Below are positions 1 to 5,406 of a stretch of DNA of 5,406 nt, one piece after another. The position numbers and the translations under genes are program-made. Source of the stretch: Polynucleobacter sp. (lineage in GTDB: Bacteria; Pseudomonadota; Gammaproteobacteria; Burkholderiales; Burkholderiaceae); NCBI GenBank assembly GCA_023253245.1, contig JALRHB010000090.1, positions 1 to 5,406 on the forward strand, given 5' to 3'. Position 1 is the stretch's first letter; the number at the start of each line of letters is the position of its first letter. The notes under the pieces were generated by a model that saw only the letters and a list, made by a program, of their open reading frames with translations, did no database searches and was not told the origin of the DNA.

Positions 1-1
1 G

Positions 2-310
2 TTTTCCACTCCAATGAAAATTCAAAATGGTGACTTTGTTTCAGTTGCGGGATATCAAAAAAACAAGCACTTTCAGGTGCTTGCCTACCGCAATCAGACC
101 CAACAGATTATAGGAGCGGAGAACTGGGTGATCTTGGCGCTGGGGGCGATATTCTTTTTGGCAATCGCGCTAGGATTGCTCAATTCAGAACTTGTGAATG
201 AGGGTGATCTCGTAGCAAAACTCTTTTTATGGGGATTTGTACTACTAGCCGGATACATGGCTTACCGCGCGCTTCTGATTCGTAAGGCTATTGGAATCTT
301 ACGACCTTAA
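2..310 (+). CDS. Small membrane protein, probably the C-terminal part of a longer gene cut by the window edge
   Basis: I do not recognise a named family. The frame is open to the left edge (F-S-T-P precedes the first Met). The first ATG, at 14, has no purine-rich ribosome site before it, so the real start is probably upstream and this is a 3' fragment. Counting from that Met, residues 1-30 are polar and beta-like (NGDFVSVAGY, then HFQVLAYRN), which could be the end of a small beta-rich domain. Two hydrophobic segments follow, at about 38-56 and 66-88, separated by a short acidic loop (NSELVNEGD). The protein ends in a basic tail (RKAIGILRP). This suggests an inner-membrane hairpin anchor behind a soluble domain. 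The gene is convergent with the TRAP locus and so probably unrelated to it. If the ATG at 14 is real, the product is 98 residues. Confidence 0.6.
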   Translation, partial: FSTPMKIQNGDFVSVAGYQKNKHFQVLAYRNQTQQIIGAENWVILALGAIFFLAIALGLLNSELVNEGDLVAKLFLWGFVLLAGYMAYRALLIRKAIGILRP

Positions 311-323
311 ACAGACATTGCTA

Positions 324-370
324 GGATTGCTGCACTCTTAGGCCATTAGGCTGCAGTGTGCGAGCAATCC
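324..370. terminator. Imperfect hairpin between convergent genes, possible bidirectional terminator
   Basis: The arms GGATTGCT (324-331) and AGCAATCC (363-370) are perfectly complementary. The stem can extend by GCAC/GTGC past a single bulged base, and a minor inner GCC/GGC pairing is possible. It sits between the stop of the left-hand gene (310) and the stop of the minus-strand small ORF (385), where a shared terminator is expected. Neither strand has a proper U-run after the stem, so efficient intrinsic termination is doubtful. It may instead act as a 3'-end stabiliser. Confidence 0.35.
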
Positions 371-384
371 ATACTGAAAACGAA

Positions 385-555
385 TTAATGCTGATCTTTA
401 CTGTCTTTGTAGGACAAATAAAAGTCATAGACTGCCAGACCAATACCAAATGTGAGCAAAAGCAGCAAATCAAACTGCTTCAGTTTCAGAATGTAAGCTA
501 AGAAGAAAAATAGCAATAAACCTAGCGCTACTAGAGGTGGGAATAATTTTTTCAT
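385..555 (-). CDS. 56-residue two-helix membrane mini-protein, last gene of the TRAP locus
   Basis: An ATG at 555-553 opens a 56-codon frame ending in TAA at 387-385. The product starts MKKLFPPLVALG and has two hydrophobic stretches, about residues 5-22 and 27-43, separated by a basic turn (KLKQ). It ends in a charged tail (SYKDSKDQH). This is a typical small inner-membrane hairpin with a Lys-rich start. The gene starts 14 bases after the amidase-like stop codon. A GGA-containing ribosome site in ACGGAAC sits about 10 bases before the ATG and directly abuts that stop, which favours co-translation. The family is unknown to me. It could be a subunit or stabiliser of the DctQM permease, or an unrelated passenger. 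A chance ORF is possible, but the composition, RBS and spacing argue for a real gene. Confidence 0.62.
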   Translation of the reverse strand: MKKLFPPLVALGLLLFFFLAYILKLKQFDLLLLLTFGIGLAVYDFYLSYKDSKDQH

Positions 556-569
556 ATTCAATAGTTCCG

Positions 570-1916
570 TTATTGATTGAAGTGATTAAAAAACCAACGC
601 GCTGTCCTTAGGAGACGAGCATCGTCGAATTGTTTACCGGTTAACTGAACCCCCAAAGGAAGTCCCGTACTAGATTGCAAAATAGGTAGGCTAATTGTTG
701 GCATACCAGTAACCGCCCATAAGGAATTTGCCAAACTACTTGGCTTTGCCGCTGCAGACTTCAATGGCGCAAACCCCAAACTTGAAGGAGTCAAAATACA
801 GTCAAAACGATCGAAGAATTCATCAAAACTGCTTGAAACCATTTCAGTGGCATTGAGTGCACGAAGGTATTCTTGAGCGCTAATCTTAGAGCCCGCTTTA
901 ATCATGTCAGCAATTCTTTTGGGGGGCTTTTTAGAGATTTGGCGCTCCTGTGCTTCCAGCGCTCCTGAGAACTCTGCTTGCACAATGAGCTCATGCCACT
1001 CTTTTGACTGAAGCGTCGTCTCTGGCAAATCAATAATCGTGATTTGATCCGCTAACTCTTCTAGCAATGCCTCAATAGCCTCTTTAGCCTCTGGATCCAT
1101 ATCAACCCAATCTGGCGTTTTCAAGAACACGAAGCTGGGTTTTAAGGGAATCTCTTCCTTGCAAATTGCTAAGAGCGGTCTTGGAAGAACCCCTTTCGTA
1201 GCGGGATCTAACTCGTCAGAGCCCAAGATAATTTCAGCTAACAATGCAGCATCTTCCACCGTCTTACTAAAGATACCAACTTGCTCGAGAGTTTTGGAAG
1301 CTTTAAAGACGCCTGATTGCGAGATCAATTGACTGCTTGGCTTAAAACCTACGACACCACAATATGAGGCAGACTCAGCAATAGATCCTAAAGATTGCGT
1401 ACCCACAGCAACGGGGACGATGCCACTAGCTACTAGAGCAGCGGCGGCTCCCGCAGCCAAGCCTACTTGCCGCTCAAGGTCTAATGGATTTGATACATCA
1501 GGTGCTTGACCTAAATTGAATTCAGCAATCTTGGCCTTACAAAATGTAATGGCACCATCATCTCTAAGGCGCTTAACAAGAGAGGCATCCCAACGTGGAT
1601 GACGCCCTTCTAATAAAGGTGATCCGATCGTTGAGAACATATCCAGCGAATCAATATTGTCACTGAGAGCAACCGGGACGCCCTCTAGTCTAGTGGAATG
1701 ATTTAAGCCTCGAGCATGATTTTCATCGACAAGAGCAGCTTGGCGCAAAATCGCCTTGGGATGAAAAAAAGCTAATGCAGTAATTTTTTCATCAATTCCC
1801 TTTGCCTGTTGGCAAAATAAATCAATGAGCTCAAGACAGCTAGATGATCCCGACGAAATCAACTCTCGTATTTTGGGAACATCTAACTGGTTTAAAGAAA
1901 TTACTGCGTCACTCAT
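570..1916 (-). CDS. Amidase-signature family protein with two of three catalytic residues replaced (probable pseudoenzyme)
   Basis: This intact 448-residue protein spans the usual length of amidase-signature (AS) enzymes such as GatA and aryl-acyl amidases, which hydrolyse amides with a Ser-cisSer-Lys triad. The fold markers are in order: GVPVALSDNID (79-89), DGAITFCKAKIAEF (120-133), the glycine/serine signature (149-194) ending CGVVGFKPS, and a well-kept C-terminal core with ILTPSSLGFAP (374-384), WAVTGMPTISLP (400-411) and GLPLGVQL (418-425). The triad is broken. The Lys of the usual V-K-D-N motif is Ser85, the GGSSGGS loop reads GLAAGAA so the cis-Ser is Ala154, and only the nucleophile-position Ser178 remains (in SLGSIA, with the usual following Arg now Ala180). 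There are no frameshifts or internal stops. The start lies 6 bases after the dctM stop, with only a weak ribosome site, so translation is probably coupled. Ordinary hydrolysis looks unlikely. A ligand-binding or regulatory role for the transporter is inference. Confidence 0.88.
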   Translation of the reverse strand: MSDAVISLNQLDVPKIRELISSGSSSCLELIDLFCQQAKGIDEKITALAFFHPKAILRQAALVDENHARGLNHSTRLEGVPVALSDNIDSLDMFSTIGSPLLEGRHPRWDASLVKRLRDDGAITFCKAKIAEFNLGQAPDVSNPLDLERQVGLAAGAAAALVASGIVPVAVGTQSLGSIAESASYCGVVGFKPSSQLISQSGVFKASKTLEQVGIFSKTVEDAALLAEIILGSDELDPATKGVLPRPLLAICKEEIPLKPSFVFLKTPDWVDMDPEAKEAIEALLEELADQITIIDLPETTLQSKEWHELIVQAEFSGALEAQERQISKKPPKRIADMIKAGSKISAQEYLRALNATEMVSSSFDEFFDRFDCILTPSSLGFAPLKSAAAKPSSLANSLWAVTGMPTISLPILQSSTGLPLGVQLTGKQFDDARLLRTARWFFNHFNQ

Positions 1917-1922
1917 CTAGTC

Positions 1923-3335
1923 TTACTTGCTCATCAAGAATTCAGGGTTCACAGCACTTGGATCATTAGGATCGTATGCTGAGGAAACATCCTCATTGTT
2001 ATAGAGCATGTCAGGCAACCAGTTCACAAAAGCAGGTTGAGCATAGACAAGTATCAAGGTTAAGAGAACCATTCCAAGGAATGGGAAACATCCCTTGAAA
2101 ATTGTCCATAAAGCAACTTCTGGTGGCGCCACCCCTTTGAGGTAGTAGGCTGACATCGCCATTGGCGGCGTCAAGAAAGAAGTTTGCAAGTTCACCGCAA
2201 TCAAGATACCAAACAACATTGGATCTACTTCAAAGTGCGCTAAGAGAGGCAAGAAGATTGGAACGAAAATAATAATGATCTCGCTCCACTCAAGTGGCCA
2301 GCCCAAAACGAAGATGATTAACTGCGCAATGATGAGGAACTGAACGGTATTCAAATCCATAGACATCATGAAATCTTTAATGATGTGCTCACCACCCAGG
2401 TAGGAGAATACGGATGAGAATGTCCATGAACCGACAAACAAGTAGCAGACCATCGCTGAAGTCTTAGCAGTCAAGTACACAGACTCGCGCAAACGTTGCC
2501 AAGTAAATGCCTTATAGCCAATTGCCAAGATGGTACCGCCAAGGGCACCCATCGCGGCTGCTTCACTTGGGGTTGCCAAGCCAAACACGATCGATCCCAG
2601 AACAGCCAAAATCAATATGGCTAGCGGGAAAAATGCAGTGACCAACAACTTAAAGCCATCCCAAAAACCGACGTTATCCACATCTTTTGGTTTGGGTGCT
2701 AATGATGGGTTGATCACTACACGCACAATGACATATACCAAGTACAAGCCGGCCAACAAGAAACCAGGGACCATTGCAGCAGCGTAGAGCTTAACAACGG
2801 AGACACCCGCAGTGGCGGCATACACAATCAACATGATGGATGGCGGAATCAAAATACCCAAAGTACCACCAGCGGTAATAACACCAGCAGCTAACTTCTG
2901 GTCATAACCCGCTTTGAGCATTGATGGCAAAGCCAAGAGGCCCATCAAGGTCACCACCGCGCCCACAATACCGGTAGCAGTAGCAAACAGTGCGCAGGTA
3001 ATCAAAGCGGCAACCGCCATCGATCCAGGTACATGTCTTAAAGCAGTTTGTAAACTCAAAAAGAGTCGGTCCAAAATATTGGCCCGCTCAATGATGTAGC
3101 CCATAAAGAGAAACAGGGGTATTGAGATCAAGACATCGTTATTCATCACACTAAATGTGTTTTGCACAAATAGGTAGAAGATGCGGTTATCTAAAAAGGA
3201 GAGGGCTGGATCGTAGTAGGCGTAAAACCCAAAACCAATACCCATTGCCATCAAGGTGAAAGCAATCGGGAATCCCAGAAAAATAAAAACAATAAACAAG
3301 CCCAACATCAAAAGGGCAATGACTGGATCACTCAT
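1923..3335 (-). CDS. dctM: TRAP transporter large permease subunit DctM (FcbT3-like)
   Basis: This is a 470-residue, highly hydrophobic inner-membrane protein with about a dozen transmembrane segments, the usual DctM design of the ion transporter superfamily. It forms the translocation pathway that imports the solute released by DctP, driven by a sodium gradient. Recognisable motifs are IPLFLFMGYIIERANI (72-87), CALFATATGIVGAVVTLMG (114-132), the hairpin GILIPPSIMLIVYA (160-173), GLATPSEAAAMGA (252-264) and the C-terminal NLQTSFLTPPMAMSAYY (382-398). The pattern matches the FcbT3 (mannitol/chloroaromatic) branch better than the C4-dicarboxylate branch. A hydrophilic tail of about 30 residues (from about 441) follows the last helix. 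The ATG shares its A with the dctQ TAA (TAATG), and the ribosome site is poor, so translation is coupled to dctQ. Substrate is not deducible. Confidence 0.95.
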   Translation of the reverse strand: MSDPVIALLMLGLFIVFIFLGFPIAFTLMAMGIGFGFYAYYDPALSFLDNRIFYLFVQNTFSVMNNDVLISIPLFLFMGYIIERANILDRLFLSLQTALRHVPGSMAVAALITCALFATATGIVGAVVTLMGLLALPSMLKAGYDQKLAAGVITAGGTLGILIPPSIMLIVYAATAGVSVVKLYAAAMVPGFLLAGLYLVYVIVRVVINPSLAPKPKDVDNVGFWDGFKLLVTAFFPLAILILAVLGSIVFGLATPSEAAAMGALGGTILAIGYKAFTWQRLRESVYLTAKTSAMVCYLFVGSWTFSSVFSYLGGEHIIKDFMMSMDLNTVQFLIIAQLIIFVLGWPLEWSEIIIIFVPIFLPLLAHFEVDPMLFGILIAVNLQTSFLTPPMAMSAYYLKGVAPPEVALWTIFKGCFPFLGMVLLTLILVYAQPAFVNWLPDMLYNNEDVSSAYDPNDPSAVNPEFLMSK

Positions 3336-3913
3336 TATGTGCTTTCTACTTGAGTTGAATGGGTTTCTATTAGGACTTCTTCGAGTTCTTGTACATCCTG
3401 ATCTCTAAATGGCCAACTGCCAGTTTTGATGCAAATCAGACAACGACATACTTCGGCAGTTCCCGCCATAAATAAGCCTAAGCCAGCAAAGAAAATGATC
3501 ATCTTCAGAGGCCATACTGGTACACCAACGGGACTATTGACGCTCACCTCCCGAATGGCCATGGCATCAAAACCGTAGCGACCACCAATAATGATCAGAG
3601 CCAAAATGCCGGGGAAGTAGAACAAGAAATACAAGACCAAATCAACTTTAGCCTGCGTAGTTTCTTTCCAAGTGCGATACAGAAAATCGCCTCGAACCAT
3701 TGCCGCCTTAGATAAGGTGTATGGTCCTGCCATCATGAACAATGCGCCGTAGAACATGTAGCTCATATCAAAAGCCCAATCAGTTGGGTTGTTGAGTACA
3801 TAACGCATAAATACTTCGTAACACGTTCCTAGGGTCAAGAGGACTACCGTCCATCCAAAGGCATGGCCTACGGATTTCGAGAGGCCATCGACCCACTTGA
3901 TATAACCCAGCAT
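3335..3913 (-). CDS. dctQ: TRAP transporter small permease subunit DctQ (FcbT2-like)
   Basis: This 192-residue protein has four predicted transmembrane helices (about 17-38, 50-68, 91-112 and 134-157), the standard DctQ topology. It pairs with DctM in the inner membrane and helps dock the binding protein. Conserved features include YEVFMRYVLNNPTDWAFDMS (32-51), GPYTLSKAAMVRGDFLYR (63-80) and the periplasmic-loop motif REVSVNSPVGVPVWPLK (121-137). These resemble the FcbT2/COG4665-type small permease. A Cys cluster, C156-x-C158-x-x-C161, lies at the end of helix 4, followed by an acidic C-terminal tail. The start at 3913 is supported by the strong GAGGAG site six bases upstream. The gene is separated from dctP by a terminator and overlaps dctM by one base. 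Confidence 0.95.
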   Translation of the reverse strand: MLGYIKWVDGLSKSVGHAFGWTVVLLTLGTCYEVFMRYVLNNPTDWAFDMSYMFYGALFMMAGPYTLSKAAMVRGDFLYRTWKETTQAKVDLVLYFLFYFPGILALIIIGGRYGFDAMAIREVSVNSPVGVPVWPLKMIIFFAGLGLFMAGTAEVCRCLICIKTGSWPFRDQDVQELEEVLIETHSTQVEST

Positions 3914-3919
3914 TGCTTT

Positions 3920-3925
3920 CTCCTC
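3920..3925 (-). promoter_or_regulatory. Strong ribosome binding site of dctQ
   Basis: The minus strand reads GAGGAG six bases before the dctQ ATG. It is the strongest site in the permease half of the locus. dctM and the amidase-like gene have poor sites of their own, so this one probably drives initiation for the coupled block. A short GCGCT-AAA-AGCGC hairpin (3941-3929) lies just upstream and could affect access to it. Confidence 0.75.
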
Positions 3926-3957
3926 AGTGCGCTTTTAGCGCTTCTGTTTTTTGTACC

Positions 3958-3991
3958 AATACCTCTAATACTGATAAATATTAGAGGTATT
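3958..3991. repeat. Perfect 13-bp inverted repeat in the dctP-dctQ gap
   Basis: The arms AATACCTCTAATA (3958-3970) and TATTAGAGGTATT (3979-3991) are exact reverse complements around an 8-base spacer. The repeat lies beyond the dctP terminator in the direction of transcription and 45 bases before the dctQ start. No U-run follows on either strand, so it is not an intrinsic terminator. It could be an RNA stem protecting the 5' end of a processed dctQM message, or an operator for a dimeric regulator at an internal promoter. I cannot tell which; no convincing -35/-10 pair is visible here. Confidence 0.7.
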
Positions 3992-4003
3992 TATTGCTAC
4001 TGC

Positions 4004-4031
4004 AAAAAAGGCCGCTAATAAAGCGGCCTTT
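4004..4031 (-). terminator. Intrinsic terminator after dctP
   Basis: On the minus strand the sequence forms AAAGGCCGCT, a five-base loop TTATT, then AGCGGCCTTT running into a tract of six T (4009-4004). The 10-bp stem is perfect with a GC-rich core, a textbook Rho-independent terminator. It lies 21 bases past the dctP stop and inside the transport locus, so it should terminate part of the transcription and leave dctQM and the downstream genes on read-through. Confidence 0.9.
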
Positions 4032-4052
4032 CTTTATTACTAGATCAGCATT

Positions 4053-5219
4053 TTATACTGGAAGCTTAGTTTTGAATACGTACTCGTAAGCTGCCTTGTA
4101 GTCTGCGTCATTCAAGAAGCCATAGTAAGCAACGCGCTTAGCCCAGGCCAATTGAGAATCTGCACACTTCTTGAAGAATGGGTCTTCGGCTTCCAATTTC
4201 TTGGTCAACTCACCCCATGCTTTGAGCTGTGCTTCCATAATGGATTTTGGTGTTCTCACAACCTTCACCTTGTCCTTAGTGATGAGCTCTTGCAAGTCTT
4301 TAGAGTAGTAATCTTGCGCCATCCAAGTATTGGAAGAAGACGCTGCTTCAGCCGCATACTTGAGAATCGCTTTATTTTCTGCAGACAAAGAATCGTACTT
4401 AGTCTTGTTGAAAATGATTTCAAAGAACTCCATCGCCTGGTGGAAGGAGCCCATCACATAGTTCTTGGCTACGTCTTGTGCACCAAAACGACGGTCAGAA
4501 GTTGGGTTGTTGAACTCAAATGCGTCAATCACACCACGCTCCATCGCTGGAACAATCTCACCACCGGGCAACTGAGTCACTTTCATACCCATGCTTTGCA
4601 TCAAGTCCGCAGCCAAGCCGACGGTACGATACTTGTAACCAACGAGCTCTTGTGGATTTTTTGGTGGAGTCTTCTTGAACCAGCCTAGTGGCTGAGTTGG
4701 CATTGGGAATGCGAAGAAACCTTTGATGTTCAGGTTCAACTTTTGGAGCAACTCTTCATAGAGCTGATTACCACCGCCACGCTGAATCCAGCCAAGAGTC
4801 TGCTCAGCGTTAGCACCAGTAGCTGGGCCAGAGCCAAATAGGGAAGCTACCTTAGACTTACCGTACCAGTACACAGCAACTTGGTGACCACCGTCCAAAA
4901 CGCCTTTACTGACCGCATCAGTCACTTCAAATGGTTTAACCACTGAGCCGCCTACGAGGTAATCGATCTTGAGCTTACCGCCAGACATTTCGTTCACTTT
5001 TTTGACGTAGTCTTCAGCCATTTCGTTGAAGACGTCTTTTGCACCCCAAGCACCCTGCATTTTCAACACAACAGGTGATTGAGCTACAGAAATCATTGGG
5101 AAGCCAGCCAATGGGGCAGCAACGGCTGCGGCACCCGCTTTGCTAAAAAACTTACGGCGGGATTGGCTTGTTGTTTCTTCTTGAACTACTGGGGCTGCAT
5201 CTTTAGCAGTAATAGACAT
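4053..5219 (-). CDS. dctP: TRAP transporter solute-binding protein DctP, Tat-exported (FcbT1/TakP-like)
   Basis: This is the periplasmic receptor of the TRAP system; it captures an organic acid-type ligand and delivers it to DctQM. The start is placed at the ATG 5219-5217 (388 residues) because GGAG lies six bases upstream; an in-frame TTG at 5231 would overlap that site. The N-terminus carries a twin-arginine signal: SRRKFFSK (20-27), a hydrophobic stretch to about 45, and a likely cleavage after Ala46 (SVA|Q). The mature part has the DctP fold with TQPLGWF (175-181), the conserved ligand-carboxylate Arg198 in GYKYRTVG (194-201), LPGGEIVPAMERGVIDAFEF (217-236), and a long helical C-terminus. 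The position that is Trp in TakP-type proteins (Glu-Trp) appears here as Glu235-Phe236. This resembles the mannitol/chloroaromatic-type subfamily. Substrate unknown; a monocarboxylate, 2-oxoacid or aromatic acid are all possible. Confidence 0.95.
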   Translation of the reverse strand: MSITAKDAAPVVQEETTSQSRRKFFSKAGAAAVAAPLAGFPMISVAQSPVVLKMQGAWGAKDVFNEMAEDYVKKVNEMSGGKLKIDYLVGGSVVKPFEVTDAVSKGVLDGGHQVAVYWYGKSKVASLFGSGPATGANAEQTLGWIQRGGGNQLYEELLQKLNLNIKGFFAFPMPTQPLGWFKKTPPKNPQELVGYKYRTVGLAADLMQSMGMKVTQLPGGEIVPAMERGVIDAFEFNNPTSDRRFGAQDVAKNYVMGSFHQAMEFFEIIFNKTKYDSLSAENKAILKYAAEAASSSNTWMAQDYYSKDLQELITKDKVKVVRTPKSIMEAQLKAWGELTKKLEAEDPFFKKCADSQLAWAKRVAYYGFLNDADYKAAYEYVFKTKLPV

Positions 5220-5225
5220 CGAAAT

Positions 5226-5229
5226 CTCC
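5226..5229 (-). promoter_or_regulatory. Ribosome binding site fixing the dctP start
   Basis: The minus strand reads GGAG followed by ATTTCG and the ATG at 5219. The six-base spacing selects this Met over the TTG four codons upstream. Confidence 0.75.
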
Positions 5230-5266
5230 AATTCTGTTCTTATTAATCGGTAGTGCTACACCGAAG

Positions 5267-5294
5267 ATCGTATTCCTACCTAGCAGCATCTCAA
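5267..5294 (-). promoter_or_regulatory. Candidate sigma-70 promoter for dctP
   Basis: On the minus strand a -35-like TTGAGA (5294-5289, 5 of 6 to consensus) is followed after 16 bases by a -10-like TACGAT (5272-5267, 4 of 6). Transcription would start near 5260, giving a leader of about 40 bases. The weak -10 fits an activated promoter. The assignment is by eye only. Confidence 0.4.
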
Positions 5295-5355
5295 TTGGGG
5301 TTTACGCTAGTTCATCCCTAAAATACCGCTTACTCCGATCTTTAAGGCATGCTTG

Positions 5356-5377
5356 CCCCCCTAAACCCAGGGGGTAG
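5356..5377. promoter_or_regulatory. Second, degenerate operator-like site upstream of dctP
   Basis: The minus strand reads CTACCCCCTGGGTTTAG (5377-5361), which matches the pattern CTAnCCCnnGGG of the neighbouring palindrome, with one extra base in the right half. The region also forms a 6-bp inverted repeat, CCCCCT (5357-5362) with AGGGGG (5369-5374). It lies roughly 100 bases upstream of the proposed dctP transcription start, a position typical of an activator site. Confidence 0.45.
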
Positions 5378-5385
5378 CGACCTCG

Positions 5386-5403
5386 ACTAGCCCTAGGGCT
5401 AGT
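5386..5403. promoter_or_regulatory. Perfect 18-bp palindrome, probable operator
   Basis: ACTAGCCCTAGGGCTAGT is its own exact reverse complement with no central spacer, as expected for a site bound by a symmetric protein dimer. It lies about 130 bases upstream of the proposed dctP start of transcription and 25 bases from a related second site. The half-site TAGCCCT loosely resembles the heptamers bound by NarL/LuxR-type response regulators, but the regulator is not identified. Because the window ends three bases later, a terminator stem of a gene outside the window cannot be fully excluded. Confidence 0.55.
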
Positions 5404-5406
5404 AAA

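Noticed and set aside
2530..2787. An 85-codon plus-strand frame inside dctM
   Set aside because: Antisense shadow of the conserved DctM coding sequence with a low-complexity Ala/Pro/Thr-rich product.
2914..3099. A 61-codon plus-strand frame inside dctM
   Set aside because: Antisense shadow of dctM; no ribosome site or recognisable protein features.
1896..3335. Near-identical starts of DctM (MSDPVIALL) and the amidase-like protein (MSDAVISLN); 16 of 21 bases match
   Set aside because: The similarity stops after about eight residues and the proteins are unrelated. It is best explained by chance, although a copied initiation region cannot be excluded.
3958..4031. Antitermination-style alternative pairing between the dctP terminator loop (TATTAG) and the inverted-repeat arms (CTAATA)
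   Set aside because: Only six A/T-rich bases would pair, against a 10-bp terminator stem and a 13-bp repeat stem. The alternative fold is not competitive.
4152..4688. A 178-codon open frame on the plus strand inside dctP
   Set aside because: It is fully antisense to a well-supported DctP gene, its translation has an implausible Cys/His/Leu-rich composition, and no family pattern or ribosome site is visible.
5347..5358. Short inverted repeat GGCA-TGCT-TGCC next to the operator-like sites
   Set aside because: Four-base arms are expected by chance in this much sequence and do not match the CTAnCCC pattern of the other two sites.
5220..5406. A sigma-54 promoter (-24 GG / -12 GC) upstream of dctP
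   Set aside because: The GG-rich stretches lack the TGGCAC and TTGC elements at the required 10-base spacing.

Overview
The window looks like chromosomal DNA from a betaproteobacterium. Moderate GC, tight gene packing and the protein styles suggest Burkholderiales, possibly a Polynucleobacter-like freshwater lineage. That assignment is an inference from protein resemblance and base composition, not from a marker gene. No mobile element, RNA gene or CRISPR array is visible.

Layout, left to right. Positions 2-310 (+) hold the end of a small membrane protein gene that probably begins outside the window. Positions 311-384 hold a convergent intergenic gap with an imperfect hairpin. Everything from 385 to 5219 is on the minus strand and reads right to left as one transport locus: dctP (5219-4053, Tat-exported solute-binding protein), an intrinsic terminator, a 13-bp inverted repeat, dctQ (3913-3335, small permease subunit), dctM (3335-1923, large permease subunit), an amidase-signature gene (1916-570), and an unlisted 56-residue membrane protein (555-385). 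Gaps after dctQ are tiny (dctQ/dctM share 1 base, dctM/amidase 6 bases, amidase/small ORF 14 bases), so dctQ to the small ORF should be one translationally linked unit. Upstream of dctP (5220-5406) lie a candidate sigma-70 promoter and two related palindromic sites, probably operators.

How it works together. DctP would bind an anionic organic solute in the periplasm and deliver it to the DctQM permease, which imports it with a sodium gradient. The subunits resemble the FcbT (mannitol/chloroaromatic) branch of TRAP transporters, but the substrate cannot be read from sequence. The terminator after dctP would let the binding protein be made in excess over the membrane subunits.

The most unusual element is the amidase-like protein. 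It aligns without gaps to the amidase signature, but the catalytic Lys is Ser85 and the catalytic cis-Ser is Ala154, leaving only the nucleophile-position Ser178. It therefore looks like an intact, non-decaying pseudoenzyme fixed in a transporter operon, followed by a two-helix mini-protein. The pair could be undescribed accessory or regulatory parts of this transporter. This is a hypothesis; homolog conservation would test it.
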